Source of the DNA: Micromonospora radicis | GTDB lineage: Bacteria > Actinomycetota > Actinomycetes > Mycobacteriales > Micromonosporaceae | NCBI RefSeq assembly: GCF_003583405.1 | Contig: NZ_QXEC01000036.1 | Location: 1 to 39,106 of the forward strand | Length of the DNA stretch: 39,106 bases | Direction of reading: 5' to 3' | Shown here: one piece after another, positions 1-6,441 of the stretch | Layout of the letters: every line of letters begins with the position of its first letter | Position numbering within the stretch: position 1 is the first letter of the stretch | Made by a program: the position numbers and the translations under genes | Notes under the pieces: model-generated | What the model saw: only the letters and a program-made list of their open reading frames with translations | What the model was told of the DNA's origin: nothing | Database searches by the model: none

Positions 1-45
1 GGGGGGGGCGGTGGGCGTGGCGGGCTTGGGGATGGGCGGCGGGAC

Positions 46-756
46 TCAGCCAGCGAGACCGGCCAGTTCGACCTGATAGTCGGCGATCGAGTCGACCTCC
101 GGCAGCACCAGGACGATCCGGCCGCTGCGGTCGGCGAGCAGCACCGTCATCGCCTCCGGCTGGGCCGGCAGGTGCAGGAACGCGCGGAGGCCGCCGGCCG
201 GGTCGGCCAGCGCGCGTACCCGGCTGTCCGATGGTGCGGCCCGCGGGCTTGTCGAGGCCACGGTGACCACGTTCACCCCCGGCGGTGCCGCCGCCGCTGC
301 CTCGGTGACCCGCTCGGGGCAGGGACACCCGTCGACCAGCAGCACCGCTGCCGGCAGCAACCCCCGTAGCGGCACCGGGGCCTGCCCGGCGTCGACCAGG
401 TCCAGCGCGGGCAGTAGCCGATCAGTCAGCGGGGTCGGTGGCCGCTCCGGTGGGCTGGCGGCCGGTCCCGGGGAGCGGGTGGCCCGGGGCCAGGTGACGG
501 TGGCCAGGCCGGCGACGGCGGCGACGACCGTGACGAGCAGCACCAGCACGGGTACCGCCGGGGGCCACCGCCGGGATGCCGGCCGCCCCGGCCGGCGAGC
601 CGCCCGGCGAGGCGGCGCGGTTACCCGCCGGTGCAGCTCACGGCGGATCTGTTCGGCCTCCTCGGCCAGCGCGGAGGCATCGTCGGGTACGACCACTCGA
701 CCCCACTCGGGAGGCAGGTCGGGCAGCCCGGGCCCGTCGGCGTCAGCCTTGCCCAT
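46..756 (-). CDS. Membrane-anchored protein with thioredoxin-fold-like extracytoplasmic domain
   Basis: The protein has 236 aa. The ATG at 756 is preceded by AGGGGG at a good distance, so I prefer it to the longer open frame that runs up to 936. It has an acidic N-terminus, a basic Arg/Pro stretch (about residues 47-64), one membrane segment (about 66-86), a Pro-rich linker, and a C-terminal domain (about 110-236). That domain contains LLVDGCPCP (Cys144 and Cys146), a DPAGGLRAFL stretch and a VLLADRSGRIV strand. This order recalls TlpA/AhpC-type thioredoxin folds, where the cysteines sit after the first strand and a later strand carries 'D..G.iv'. The spacing here is CPC rather than CXXC, so disulfide chemistry is uncertain. 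It probably faces outward. The fold is inferred from pattern only; the exact role is unknown. Confidence 0.75.
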   Translation of the reverse strand: MGKADADGPGLPDLPPEWGRVVVPDDASALAEEAEQIRRELHRRVTAPPRRAARRPGRPASRRWPPAVPVLVLLVTVVAAVAGLATVTWPRATRSPGPAASPPERPPTPLTDRLLPALDLVDAGQAPVPLRGLLPAAVLLVDGCPCPERVTEAAAAAPPGVNVVTVASTSPRAAPSDSRVRALADPAGGLRAFLHLPAQPEAMTVLLADRSGRIVLVLPEVDSIADYQVELAGLAG

Positions 757-1218
757 TACGACCCCCTGGTACTTCGCGGGTGCGCGGACAGCGGCGCTCC
801 TCCAGCGTCCCGTACGGCGCCCAGTCCCGCTACCGCTGCCCACACTCGGGTACGGCGAGATACCATGGGACGGGTGCGTAGCCCCTGATCGCCGGCGCAA
901 CTGCCGATGATCGCCGGCGCAACTGCCGACGATCATCGCTGGCGTAACTGCCGATCATCGGTGCAGGGTGCACCGGTCATCGGTGACAGCTGCACTGATC
1001 AACGGTTGGGTTTGTGCCGGCGACATGGCGGTTCGCCGTCCGTGCCCGGGGGGTCATCTCCCGATTACGGAGCGTGGCTAAACCATCGGATTGGTCGTCT
1101 GTCAAGCCGAAGAAAGACCTCTCACAGGGCCCCTGAGCTGCGCCAACGGTCAGGACAGCGGTGAGACATCGGTGCCTGAGCGTGTTACCCTAGACACAGC
1201 GAAAGGGGTTTCGAACCT
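757..1218. repeat. Repeat-rich intergenic region upstream of carD
   Basis: I see no convincing gene in this 462-bp gap. It holds three direct copies of a 22-bp unit: 887-908, 909-930, and a diverged third with core 935-955. The copies share the core GGCGCAACTGCCGA (GGCGTAACTGCCGA in the third). Next come two small inverted repeats: GGTGCA-GGG-TGCACC at 960-974, and GTCA-TCGG-TGAC close by. The block lies between the divergent 46-756 gene and carD, so it could be a multi-site regulatory region. It could also be passive repeat DNA. Confidence 0.6.
1162..1191 (+). promoter_or_regulatory. Candidate carD promoter
   Basis: TACCCT at 1186-1191 fits the actinobacterial primary-sigma -10 pattern TANNNT. 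TGAGAC at 1162-1167 is a weak -35 with an 18-bp spacer. The predicted start near 1198 would give a leader of about 20 nt that contains the GAAAGGGG ribosome site at 1201-1208. Moderate to low confidence because the -35 is poor. Confidence 0.4.
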
Positions 1219-1704
1219 ATGGTTTTCAGTGTCGGCGAGACCGTTGTTTACCCCCACCACGGGGCCGCACTCATCGAGGCAATCGAGACTCGGGTCATCA
1301 AGGGCGAGCCTAAGCAGTACCTCGTCCTGAGGGTCGCGCAGGGTGACCTGACGGTCCGGGTGCCTGCTGAGAACGCCGAGATCGTGGGTGTGCGCGAGGT
1401 GGTCGGCGAAGAGGGTCTCGGCAAGGTCTTCGACGTCCTCCGGGCTCCGCACACCGAGGAGCCGACCAACTGGTCGCGGCGTTACAAGGCGAATCTGGAG
1501 AAGCTGGCTTCCGGCAACCCGCTGAAGGTGGCCGAGGTCGTCCGCGACCTGTGGCGCCGGGAGCGGGAGCGGGGCCTTTCCGCGGGTGAGAAGCGCATGC
1601 TCGCCAAGGCCCGGGACATTCTCGTCGGCGAGGTGGCGCTGGCCGAGAAGAGCACCAAGGACGAGGCGGAGACGCTGCTCGACAAGGTGCTGACCGAGGC
1701 CTAG
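1219..1704 (+). CDS. carD: CarD-family RNA polymerase-binding regulator
   Basis: The protein has 161 aa, the usual length. CarD binds the RNA polymerase beta subunit and stabilises open promoter complexes, especially at rRNA and housekeeping promoters. The N-terminal Tudor-like RNAP-interaction domain begins FSVGETVVYPHHGAA and runs to about residue 60, with VLRVAQGDLTVRVP inside it. The helical C-terminal DNA-binding domain contains the family signature NWSRRYKANLEKLASGN and then RERGLSAGEKRMLAKAR. The ATG is preceded by GAAAGGGG. It is followed 56 bp later by ispD and ispF, the same order as in mycobacteria. Identification is from family signature and gene order and is very secure. Confidence 0.97.
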   Translation: MVFSVGETVVYPHHGAALIEAIETRVIKGEPKQYLVLRVAQGDLTVRVPAENAEIVGVREVVGEEGLGKVFDVLRAPHTEEPTNWSRRYKANLEKLASGNPLKVAEVVRDLWRRERERGLSAGEKRMLAKARDILVGEVALAEKSTKDEAETLLDKVLTEA

Positions 1705-1760
1705 TCCGCACAGCATCGTCGTACCCACTTCGTAGCGAAGAAACCATCGAGGACCGCGAC

Positions 1761-2456
1761 GTGACCGCGCAGCTGAATCCGCGCGGTGACGTCGCGGTCC
1801 TCGTGCCTGCGGCCGGTGCCGGGGTACGCCTCGGTCCGGGCCGACCGAAGGCCTTGCGACTGCTGGCCGGCGAGCCGCTGCTGGTGCACGCGGTCCGCCG
1901 GCTCGCCGCCGCCGTGTCGGTGCACACCATCGTGGTGGCCGCCCCGGTCGCCGACGTTCCGGCCGTACGCGGCCTGCTCGCCCCCGTCGCCCCGGTCACG
2001 GTGGTGCCGGGCGGTGCCGAGCGGCAGGCGTCCGTGGCCGCCGCCCTCGCCGCCGTGCCCGCCGGCCCCGACATCGTCCTGGTGCACGACGCGGCCCGCG
2101 CGTTGACCCCACCCGCCCTGGTGGAGTCGGTGGCCGCCGCGGTGCGGGCGGGGCATGACGCGGTGATCCCGGTGCTGCCCGTGGTCGACACGATCAAGGA
2201 GGTCGACGCGGGTGAGGTGGTCCTCGGCACCGTCGACCGGTCCGCGCTACGCGCCGTGCAGACACCGCAGGGTTTCCGACGGGCGGTGCTGACCGCCGCG
2301 CACGCGGCCGCCGCCGACGCGCTGACCGACGACGCCGGGCTGGTGGAGAAGCAGGGCGTACCGGTGTTCTGCGTACCCGGCTCGGATCACGCCCTGAAGA
2401 TCACCCGGCCGTTCGACCTGGCCCTGGCCGAGCACCTGCTGGCGGCCGGGCCGTGA
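1761..2456 (+). CDS. ispD: 2-C-methyl-D-erythritol 4-phosphate cytidylyltransferase
   Basis: The protein has 231 aa. IspD transfers CMP from CTP to 2-C-methylerythritol 4-phosphate in the MEP pathway to isoprenoids. The CTP-binding loop PAAGAGVRLG (residues 16-25) with Arg29/Lys30 is intact. So are GGAERQAS (84-91), VHDAAR (108-113), QTPQGF (167-172), TDDA (189-192) and KIT (213-215). The start is GTG at 1761, with GAGG about 8 nt upstream. It sits 56 bp after carD and 16 bp before ispF. In some bacteria IspD and IspF are fused; here they are separate but adjacent. All known catalytic residues appear present. Confidence 0.97.
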   Translation: MTAQLNPRGDVAVLVPAAGAGVRLGPGRPKALRLLAGEPLLVHAVRRLAAAVSVHTIVVAAPVADVPAVRGLLAPVAPVTVVPGGAERQASVAAALAAVPAGPDIVLVHDAARALTPPALVESVAAAVRAGHDAVIPVLPVVDTIKEVDAGEVVLGTVDRSALRAVQTPQGFRRAVLTAAHAAAADALTDDAGLVEKQGVPVFCVPGSDHALKITRPFDLALAEHLLAAGP

Positions 2457-2472
2457 CGCGTACCCTCGATTC

Positions 2473-2955
2473 ATGATCGTTCCTCGGGTGGCCATCGGGA
2501 CGGACGTGCACGCCTTCGAGGCCGGGCGGCCCTGCTGGGTGGCCGGCCTGCACTGGCCCGACCAGGACGGCCTGGCCGGGCACTCCGACGCCGACGTGGC
2601 GGCCCACGCCGCCTGCAACGCGCTGCTCTCCGCGGCCGGCCTGGGTGATCTCGGCGCCAACTTCGGCACGGGTCAGCCCGAGTGGGCCGGCGCCAGCGGG
2701 GTGACCCTGCTGACCGAGTCCGCGCGGCGGGTTCGGGCCGCCGGCTTCGCCATCGGTAACGTGTCGGTGCAGGTGGTGGGGGTACGACCGAAGATCGGCC
2801 CGCGCCGCGAGGAGGCGCAGCAGGTTCTGTCGGCGGCGGTCGGTGCGCCGGTCGTCGTCTCCGCCGCCACCACCGACGGTCTCGGCTTCACCGGGCGCGG
2901 CGAGGGGCTCGCCGGGATCGCGGTGGCCCTGGTCTACCCGCAGCCGAGCGCCTAG
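2473..2955 (+). CDS. ispF: 2-C-methyl-D-erythritol 2,4-cyclodiphosphate synthase
   Basis: The protein has 160 aa, a full-length IspF. It cyclises CDP-methylerythritol 2-phosphate to 2-C-methylerythritol 2,4-cyclodiphosphate with loss of CMP. The zinc ligands are visible as the DVH motif (Asp11, His13) and His45 within AAHAACNAL. The GHSDADV loop is at 36-42 and TTDGLGFTGRGEG at about 133-145. The ATG lies only 16 bp after ispD and has no clear ribosome site. Instead TACCCT (2461-2466) sits 6 nt before it, which would allow an additional leaderless transcript as well as read-through from ispD. No good -35 is seen for that box. Confidence 0.97.
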   Translation: MIVPRVAIGTDVHAFEAGRPCWVAGLHWPDQDGLAGHSDADVAAHAACNALLSAAGLGDLGANFGTGQPEWAGASGVTLLTESARRVRAAGFAIGNVSVQVVGVRPKIGPRREEAQQVLSAAVGAPVVVSAATTDGLGFTGRGEGLAGIAVALVYPQPSA

Positions 2956-2964
2956 GCTCGCGCG

Positions 2965-4266
2965 ATGTCCGCCGACGTCCCCGCCGACCCGCCCACCGCC
3001 GACGGCTACCTGCAGCGCGCCACCCTCCTCGCCGAGCTGGGCCGGTACGACGAAGCCGCCAGCGAACTCGGCTTCGCGCTCGCCCTCGACCCCGCCGACG
3101 TGGAAACGTTGACCATGCTGGCCCGGGTGCAGTTGGCCGCCGACCGGCCGACCGAGGCGCTGGCCGCCGCCGAGTCCGCCGTCGCCGCCGCGCCCGGGCG
3201 GGTGCCGCCGCTCGTTCTCCGTGGCCTGGCCCTGGGCGATCTGGAACGGTACGGCGAGGCGGCCGGCACCGCCGACGAGATCCTCGCGCTGGGGCCGCAG
3301 GACGCGTACGCCCAGCGCAGCGCGGCGGCGATCCTGGCCGGTTCGCGCAACGGCCAGCCGGCGTTGAACGCGGCCTGGCACGGGGTGGAGTTGGCCCCCG
3401 AGGAGCCGCAGGCGCATCTGGTGCTCGGTCTGGTGGCGGCCAACATGCGGATGTTCGACCTGGCCGAGCGGGCCTATCGGGAGGCGCTGCGGCTGGACCC
3501 CAGGCTGGCCGAGGCGGGCGCCGACGTCGGGGTGCTGCGGTTGGAGCAGCGGCGCTGGATCGCCACGCTGGAGCGGCTGGCGGAGGCGGCGGTGCCCTAC
3601 CTGCCGTCGACCGAGCCCGGCACGTCGACCGAGCCCGGCACGTCGACCGAGCCCGGCACGTCGATTGAGCCCGGCACGTCGACCGAGCCCGGCACGTCGA
3701 CCGAGGGCCGGATCGACCCGAGCCGGGACGAGCCGAGCCGGGTCGATCGGGTTCCGGACGACCTCAGCGGGCTCGACGAGGCCCGAGACTACCTGCGCCG
3801 GCCCGGCGATCCGGTGCAGCCGGGCGCCGGCGTCGATCCGTACGGTTCGGGGCCGGCCGGTGCGAGCCGGGCCGACCTGGGGCCGGTCGCCGCGCGTCGG
3901 CCGGTGCCCGCGGCGCTGCGCACCCTGGTGCTGTGGGGGGCCGGCTGGTCGATGATCGCTGCCGTCGTGGTCGCCTGTTCGGCCGCGACCGGTCCCGGCT
4001 TCTCCCGGCTGATGGCGCTGCTGGCGGCGGCCGGTGGCGGCATCGTGCTCTGGCGGCACGCGGCGCGGTTGCCCGGTCTGGCCCGTACGATCCTGCCGGT
4101 GTTGCGCCGGACGGACCGTACGCTCGCCTTCGCGGTCTACGCGGTGCTCGCCGCTCCCGCGCTGATCCTGCTGTACGCCCTGCTCGGCAACCCGTGGCCG
4201 CTGGCCCTGGCGATCGGCGTGACCACCGCCGCCCAGTTGACCACCATCACCCGCCCTTCGGCCTGA
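2965..4266 (+). CDS. TPR-repeat protein with C-terminal membrane segments
   Basis: The protein has 433 aa. The first 210 residues form tetratricopeptide-like helices: YLQRATLLAELGRYDEAASELGFALALDP, later AHLVLGLVAANMRMFDLAERAYREALRLDP. These normally mediate protein-protein contacts. Next comes a five-copy STEPGT hexapeptide run (from about residue 215), an Arg/Asp/Pro-rich linker, and three or four hydrophobic segments between about 320 and 428. This suggests a cytoplasmic TPR domain tethered to the membrane. The ATG is 6 nt after TAGGCT (2953-2958), whose first three bases are the ispF stop codon, so the gene may be leaderless. Partner and function are unknown. It ends convergently with hmgA. 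Confidence 0.85.
   Translation: MSADVPADPPTADGYLQRATLLAELGRYDEAASELGFALALDPADVETLTMLARVQLAADRPTEALAAAESAVAAAPGRVPPLVLRGLALGDLERYGEAAGTADEILALGPQDAYAQRSAAAILAGSRNGQPALNAAWHGVELAPEEPQAHLVLGLVAANMRMFDLAERAYREALRLDPRLAEAGADVGVLRLEQRRWIATLERLAEAAVPYLPSTEPGTSTEPGTSTEPGTSIEPGTSTEPGTSTEGRIDPSRDEPSRVDRVPDDLSGLDEARDYLRRPGDPVQPGAGVDPYGSGPAGASRADLGPVAARRPVPAALRTLVLWGAGWSMIAAVVVACSAATGPGFSRLMALLAAAGGGIVLWRHAARLPGLARTILPVLRRTDRTLAFAVYAVLAAPALILLYALLGNPWPLALAIGVTTAAQLTTITRPSA
3607..3705 (+). repeat. Intragenic 18-bp tandem repeat (STEPGT)
   Basis: There are five full copies of an 18-bp unit, starting at 3607, 3625, 3643, 3661 and 3679, plus a partial sixth from 3697. The fourth copy differs at two bases (Thr to Ile codon). 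Near-identity at the DNA level, third positions included, suggests recent expansion by slippage or unequal crossing-over. It encodes the linker between the TPR and membrane domains. Confidence 0.9.
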
Positions 4267-4323
4267 CCTGACCGCAGCGACCTCGGTGCGACAGCCCGTA
4301 GGGCGCGTTCGGGTGCCGAGCCG

Positions 4324-5490
4324 CTACGGGCGGCGCGACCAGGTCCAGGCGTAGCCCTCGTCCTCGCAGTCCGCCGCCGCGTCGCAGAGGTCGAGGGGGC
4401 GGAAGGTGTCGACCATGACGGCCAGTTCGTCGAAGAAGTCCACGCCGATCGAGCGTTCCGCGGCACCGGGCTGGGGGCCGTGCGTGAAGCCGGACGGGTG
4501 CAGCGAGATGGAGCCCTGTTCGATCCCCGAGCCGCGGCGTGCCTCGTAGTTGCCGCCGGTGTAGAAGAGCATCTCGTCGGAGTCGACGTTGTGGTGGTGG
4601 TACGGCACCGGAATGGCGTCCGGGTGGTAGTCGACCTTGCGCGGCACGAACGAGCAGATCACGAAGTTCGGGCCCTGGAAGGTCTGGTGCACCGGCGGCG
4701 GCTGGTGGATCCGGCCGGTGATCGGCTCGAAGTCGTGGATCGAGAACGCCCACGGGTACAGGTGCCCGTCCCAGCCGACCACGTCGAAGGGGTGGTTGGC
4801 GTACACGTGGCGGGTCCAACCGCGCCGGTGACGGACCAGCACCTCCACGTCGGTGCCGTCGACCAGCAGCGGGGTGTCCGGCCCGCGGACGTCGCGCTCG
4901 CAGTACGGCGAGTGCTCCAGGAACTGGCCGCGTACGGAGAGGTAGCGCTTGGGCGGGCCGATGTGCCCGGACGCCTCGACGGCGAGCAGCCGGGCCGGCG
5001 CGTCGCCGGTGGGCACCAGCCGGTGCACGGTCGAGGTCGGGATGATCACGTAGTCGCCGGCCACCGCGTCCAGTACGCCGAAGGTCGACTCGACCCGTAG
5101 CGTGCCCGACTCGACGTACAGGCACTGGTCACCGGTGGCGTCCCGGAACAGCGGGGAGGGCCGGTCGGCCAGCACGTAGGCGATCCGTACGTCGTCGTTG
5201 GCGAGCAGGTAGCGGCGGCCGAGGACCGGGTCGGCCCCGGTGCCGTCGAGCTTGTGGGTACGCAGGTGCCGGGGCTTGAGGGGCAGGTTGGGCACCCGGG
5301 TCACGGTGGGTGGGGTGAACTCCTCGGCGGCGACGATCGCGGTCGGGGCGTACCGGTGGTAGAGCAGGGACGAGTCGGAGGAGAAACCCTCCTGGCCCAT
5401 CAGTTCCTCGGTGTAGAGGCTGCCGTCGGGCTGCCGGAACTGGGTGTGGCGCTTGCGTGGCAGTTCGCCGACGCTGCGGTAGTACGGCAT
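4324..5490 (-). CDS. hmgA: Homogentisate 1,2-dioxygenase
   Basis: The protein has 388 aa, the length of the shorter bacterial forms. It opens the ring of homogentisate to 4-maleylacetoacetate using Fe(II) and O2 in tyrosine/phenylalanine degradation. By alignment with the human enzyme the iron ligands are His300 and Glu306 in HHHNVDSDEM and His337 in GFTHGPQPGA. The N-terminal YYRSVGELPRKRHTQFR block is typical. The start is ATG at 5490 with GGGAGG five bases upstream. It is divergent from the unknown gene and fahA across an 84-bp gap that holds an IclR-like palindrome. An 8-bp inverted repeat (4294-4301 with 4324-4331) overlaps the gene's end but is too widely spaced to call a terminator. 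Confidence 0.95.
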   Translation of the reverse strand: MPYYRSVGELPRKRHTQFRQPDGSLYTEELMGQEGFSSDSSLLYHRYAPTAIVAAEEFTPPTVTRVPNLPLKPRHLRTHKLDGTGADPVLGRRYLLANDDVRIAYVLADRPSPLFRDATGDQCLYVESGTLRVESTFGVLDAVAGDYVIIPTSTVHRLVPTGDAPARLLAVEASGHIGPPKRYLSVRGQFLEHSPYCERDVRGPDTPLLVDGTDVEVLVRHRRGWTRHVYANHPFDVVGWDGHLYPWAFSIHDFEPITGRIHQPPPVHQTFQGPNFVICSFVPRKVDYHPDAIPVPYHHHNVDSDEMLFYTGGNYEARRGSGIEQGSISLHPSGFTHGPQPGAAERSIGVDFFDELAVMVDTFRPLDLCDAAADCEDEGYAWTWSRRP

Positions 5491-5517
5491 GTCGCCTCCC
5501 GGTCACCAGCCAGATGC

Positions 5518-5532
5518 GTCCGATAATCGGAC
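5518..5532. promoter_or_regulatory. Palindromic operator resembling IclR-family (PcaU/PcaR-type) sites
   Basis: GTCCGA-TAA-TCGGAC is a perfect 6-bp inverted repeat with a 3-bp centre. From memory, IclR-type regulators of aromatic catabolism (PcaU, PcaR, PobR) recognise sites built on a CGATAATCG core, which is present here. It lies in the hmgA/5575 divergent promoter region, 4 bp from the -35 of the rightward promoter, and overlaps a possible leftward -10 (GATTAT, 5528-5523). A site here could control both operons at once. Confidence 0.6.
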
Positions 5533-5536
5533 ACTG

Positions 5537-5566
5537 TTGTCCGCTTCTTGTAGCGTCCCGTACATT
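5537..5566 (+). promoter_or_regulatory. Promoter for the 5575 gene-fahA operon (leaderless)
   Basis: TTGTCC (5537-5542) and TACATT (5561-5566) are separated by 18 bp. The -10 box ends 8 nt before the GTG at 5575, so transcription should begin on or within a base or two of the start codon. No ribosome-binding sequence is present, consistent with a leaderless mRNA. Confidence 0.6.
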
Positions 5567-5574
5567 CTTGTCTC

Positions 5575-6441
5575 GTGTCAACGCAACTGCCGGCACTCGT
5601 CGCCGGCCTGGTCGACGACGCCGCCGTCTTCCCGCCGGGCAGCGCGTCGGTGCCGGCCGCGGTCGTCGCCCACCGGCGGCACCGCGCCGCCTGGTACGCC
5701 GACCTCGTCGGTCCGCTGCTGCTGCCCGCCTCGGCGGTCGCCGCCGGCGAGCTGGACGGCCTGGTCGACCCCGACGAGGGCTTCGTCATCGGGCTGATCG
5801 GCGACACCGGCCTCGACCAGCTGCCCTTCGCGCTGTCGTTCCTGCCCCCGCTCGGGGTGACCGTCCGGCAGATCGAGGCACCGGTGGCCAAGCGGGGCGA
5901 GGACCCGCAGCCGGGCCTGGCCGAGCTGGTCGCGCTCGCGTCCCGGCTGGAGACCGTGCCGGTGTACGCGGAGATCCCGCTGACCTTCGGGCTGATGGGC
6001 GCGCTGGACACCGTCGCCGAGGCACGGGCCGGCGGACTGCCGGTCGCCGCCAAGTTCCGTACCGGCGGGTTGGCCGCCGAGCTGTTCCCCACCCCGCTGG
6101 AACTGGCCGCCGTGATCTGCGCCTGCCGCGATCGGGGCGTGCCGTTCAAGTTGACCGCCGGGCTGCACCACGCGGTGCGCCACGTCGACCCGGAGACCGG
6201 CTTCACCCACCACGGCTTCGGCAACGTCCTCGCCGCGGCGCTGGCCGCCGCCGAGGGCGGCGCGGTGGAGACCGTCGCCGAACTGCTCACCGTGCGCGAC
6301 GAGCGACCGCTGGTGCAGTGGACCGACGGCCGGCAGGACGCGGCGCGGCCACTGTGGGTGGGGTTCGGCTCGTGCAGCATTGTGGAACCACTTACCGATC
6401 TGATCCGGCTGGGGCTGGTGAACGGGGGCTTCGAGGCATGA
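5575..6441 (+). CDS. Conserved protein of unknown function in the homogentisate operon; candidate for the missing isomerase step
   Basis: The protein has 288 aa and a GTG start. I do not recognise a named family, though it has the look of a conserved actinobacterial protein. Notable blocks are DDAAVFPPG (14-22), a KFRTGG strand-loop (160-165), FKLTAGLHHAVR (191-202), HHGFGN (212-217) and GFGSCS followed by EPL (263-273). Alternating hydrophobic strands and helices with KFRTGG and KLTAG at strand ends suggest a TIM-barrel-like alpha/beta enzyme. This is inference. There is no signal peptide or membrane segment. Its stop overlaps the fahA start (ATGA at 6438-6441), so the two are translationally coupled. 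The homogentisate pathway needs a maleylacetoacetate isomerase between HmgA and FahA, and none is otherwise encoded here. Isomerase, or another step or accessory of the pathway, is the best guess but unproven. Confidence 0.85.
   Translation: MSTQLPALVAGLVDDAAVFPPGSASVPAAVVAHRRHRAAWYADLVGPLLLPASAVAAGELDGLVDPDEGFVIGLIGDTGLDQLPFALSFLPPLGVTVRQIEAPVAKRGEDPQPGLAELVALASRLETVPVYAEIPLTFGLMGALDTVAEARAGGLPVAAKFRTGGLAAELFPTPLELAAVICACRDRGVPFKLTAGLHHAVRHVDPETGFTHHGFGNVLAAALAAAEGGAVETVAELLTVRDERPLVQWTDGRQDAARPLWVGFGSCSIVEPLTDLIRLGLVNGGFEA

Noticed and set aside
4294..4331. 8-bp inverted repeat between the TPR and hmgA genes as a terminator
   Set aside because: The arms GCCCGTAG/CTACGGGC are 22 nt apart and one lies inside hmgA, so the structure is too weak to call.
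5457..6437. Long open frame upstream of, and in frame with, fahA
   Set aside because: It is Arg/Pro-rich, without domain patterns, and overlaps the well-formed 5575-6441 gene in another frame. The ATGA coupling at 6438 gives the true fahA start.
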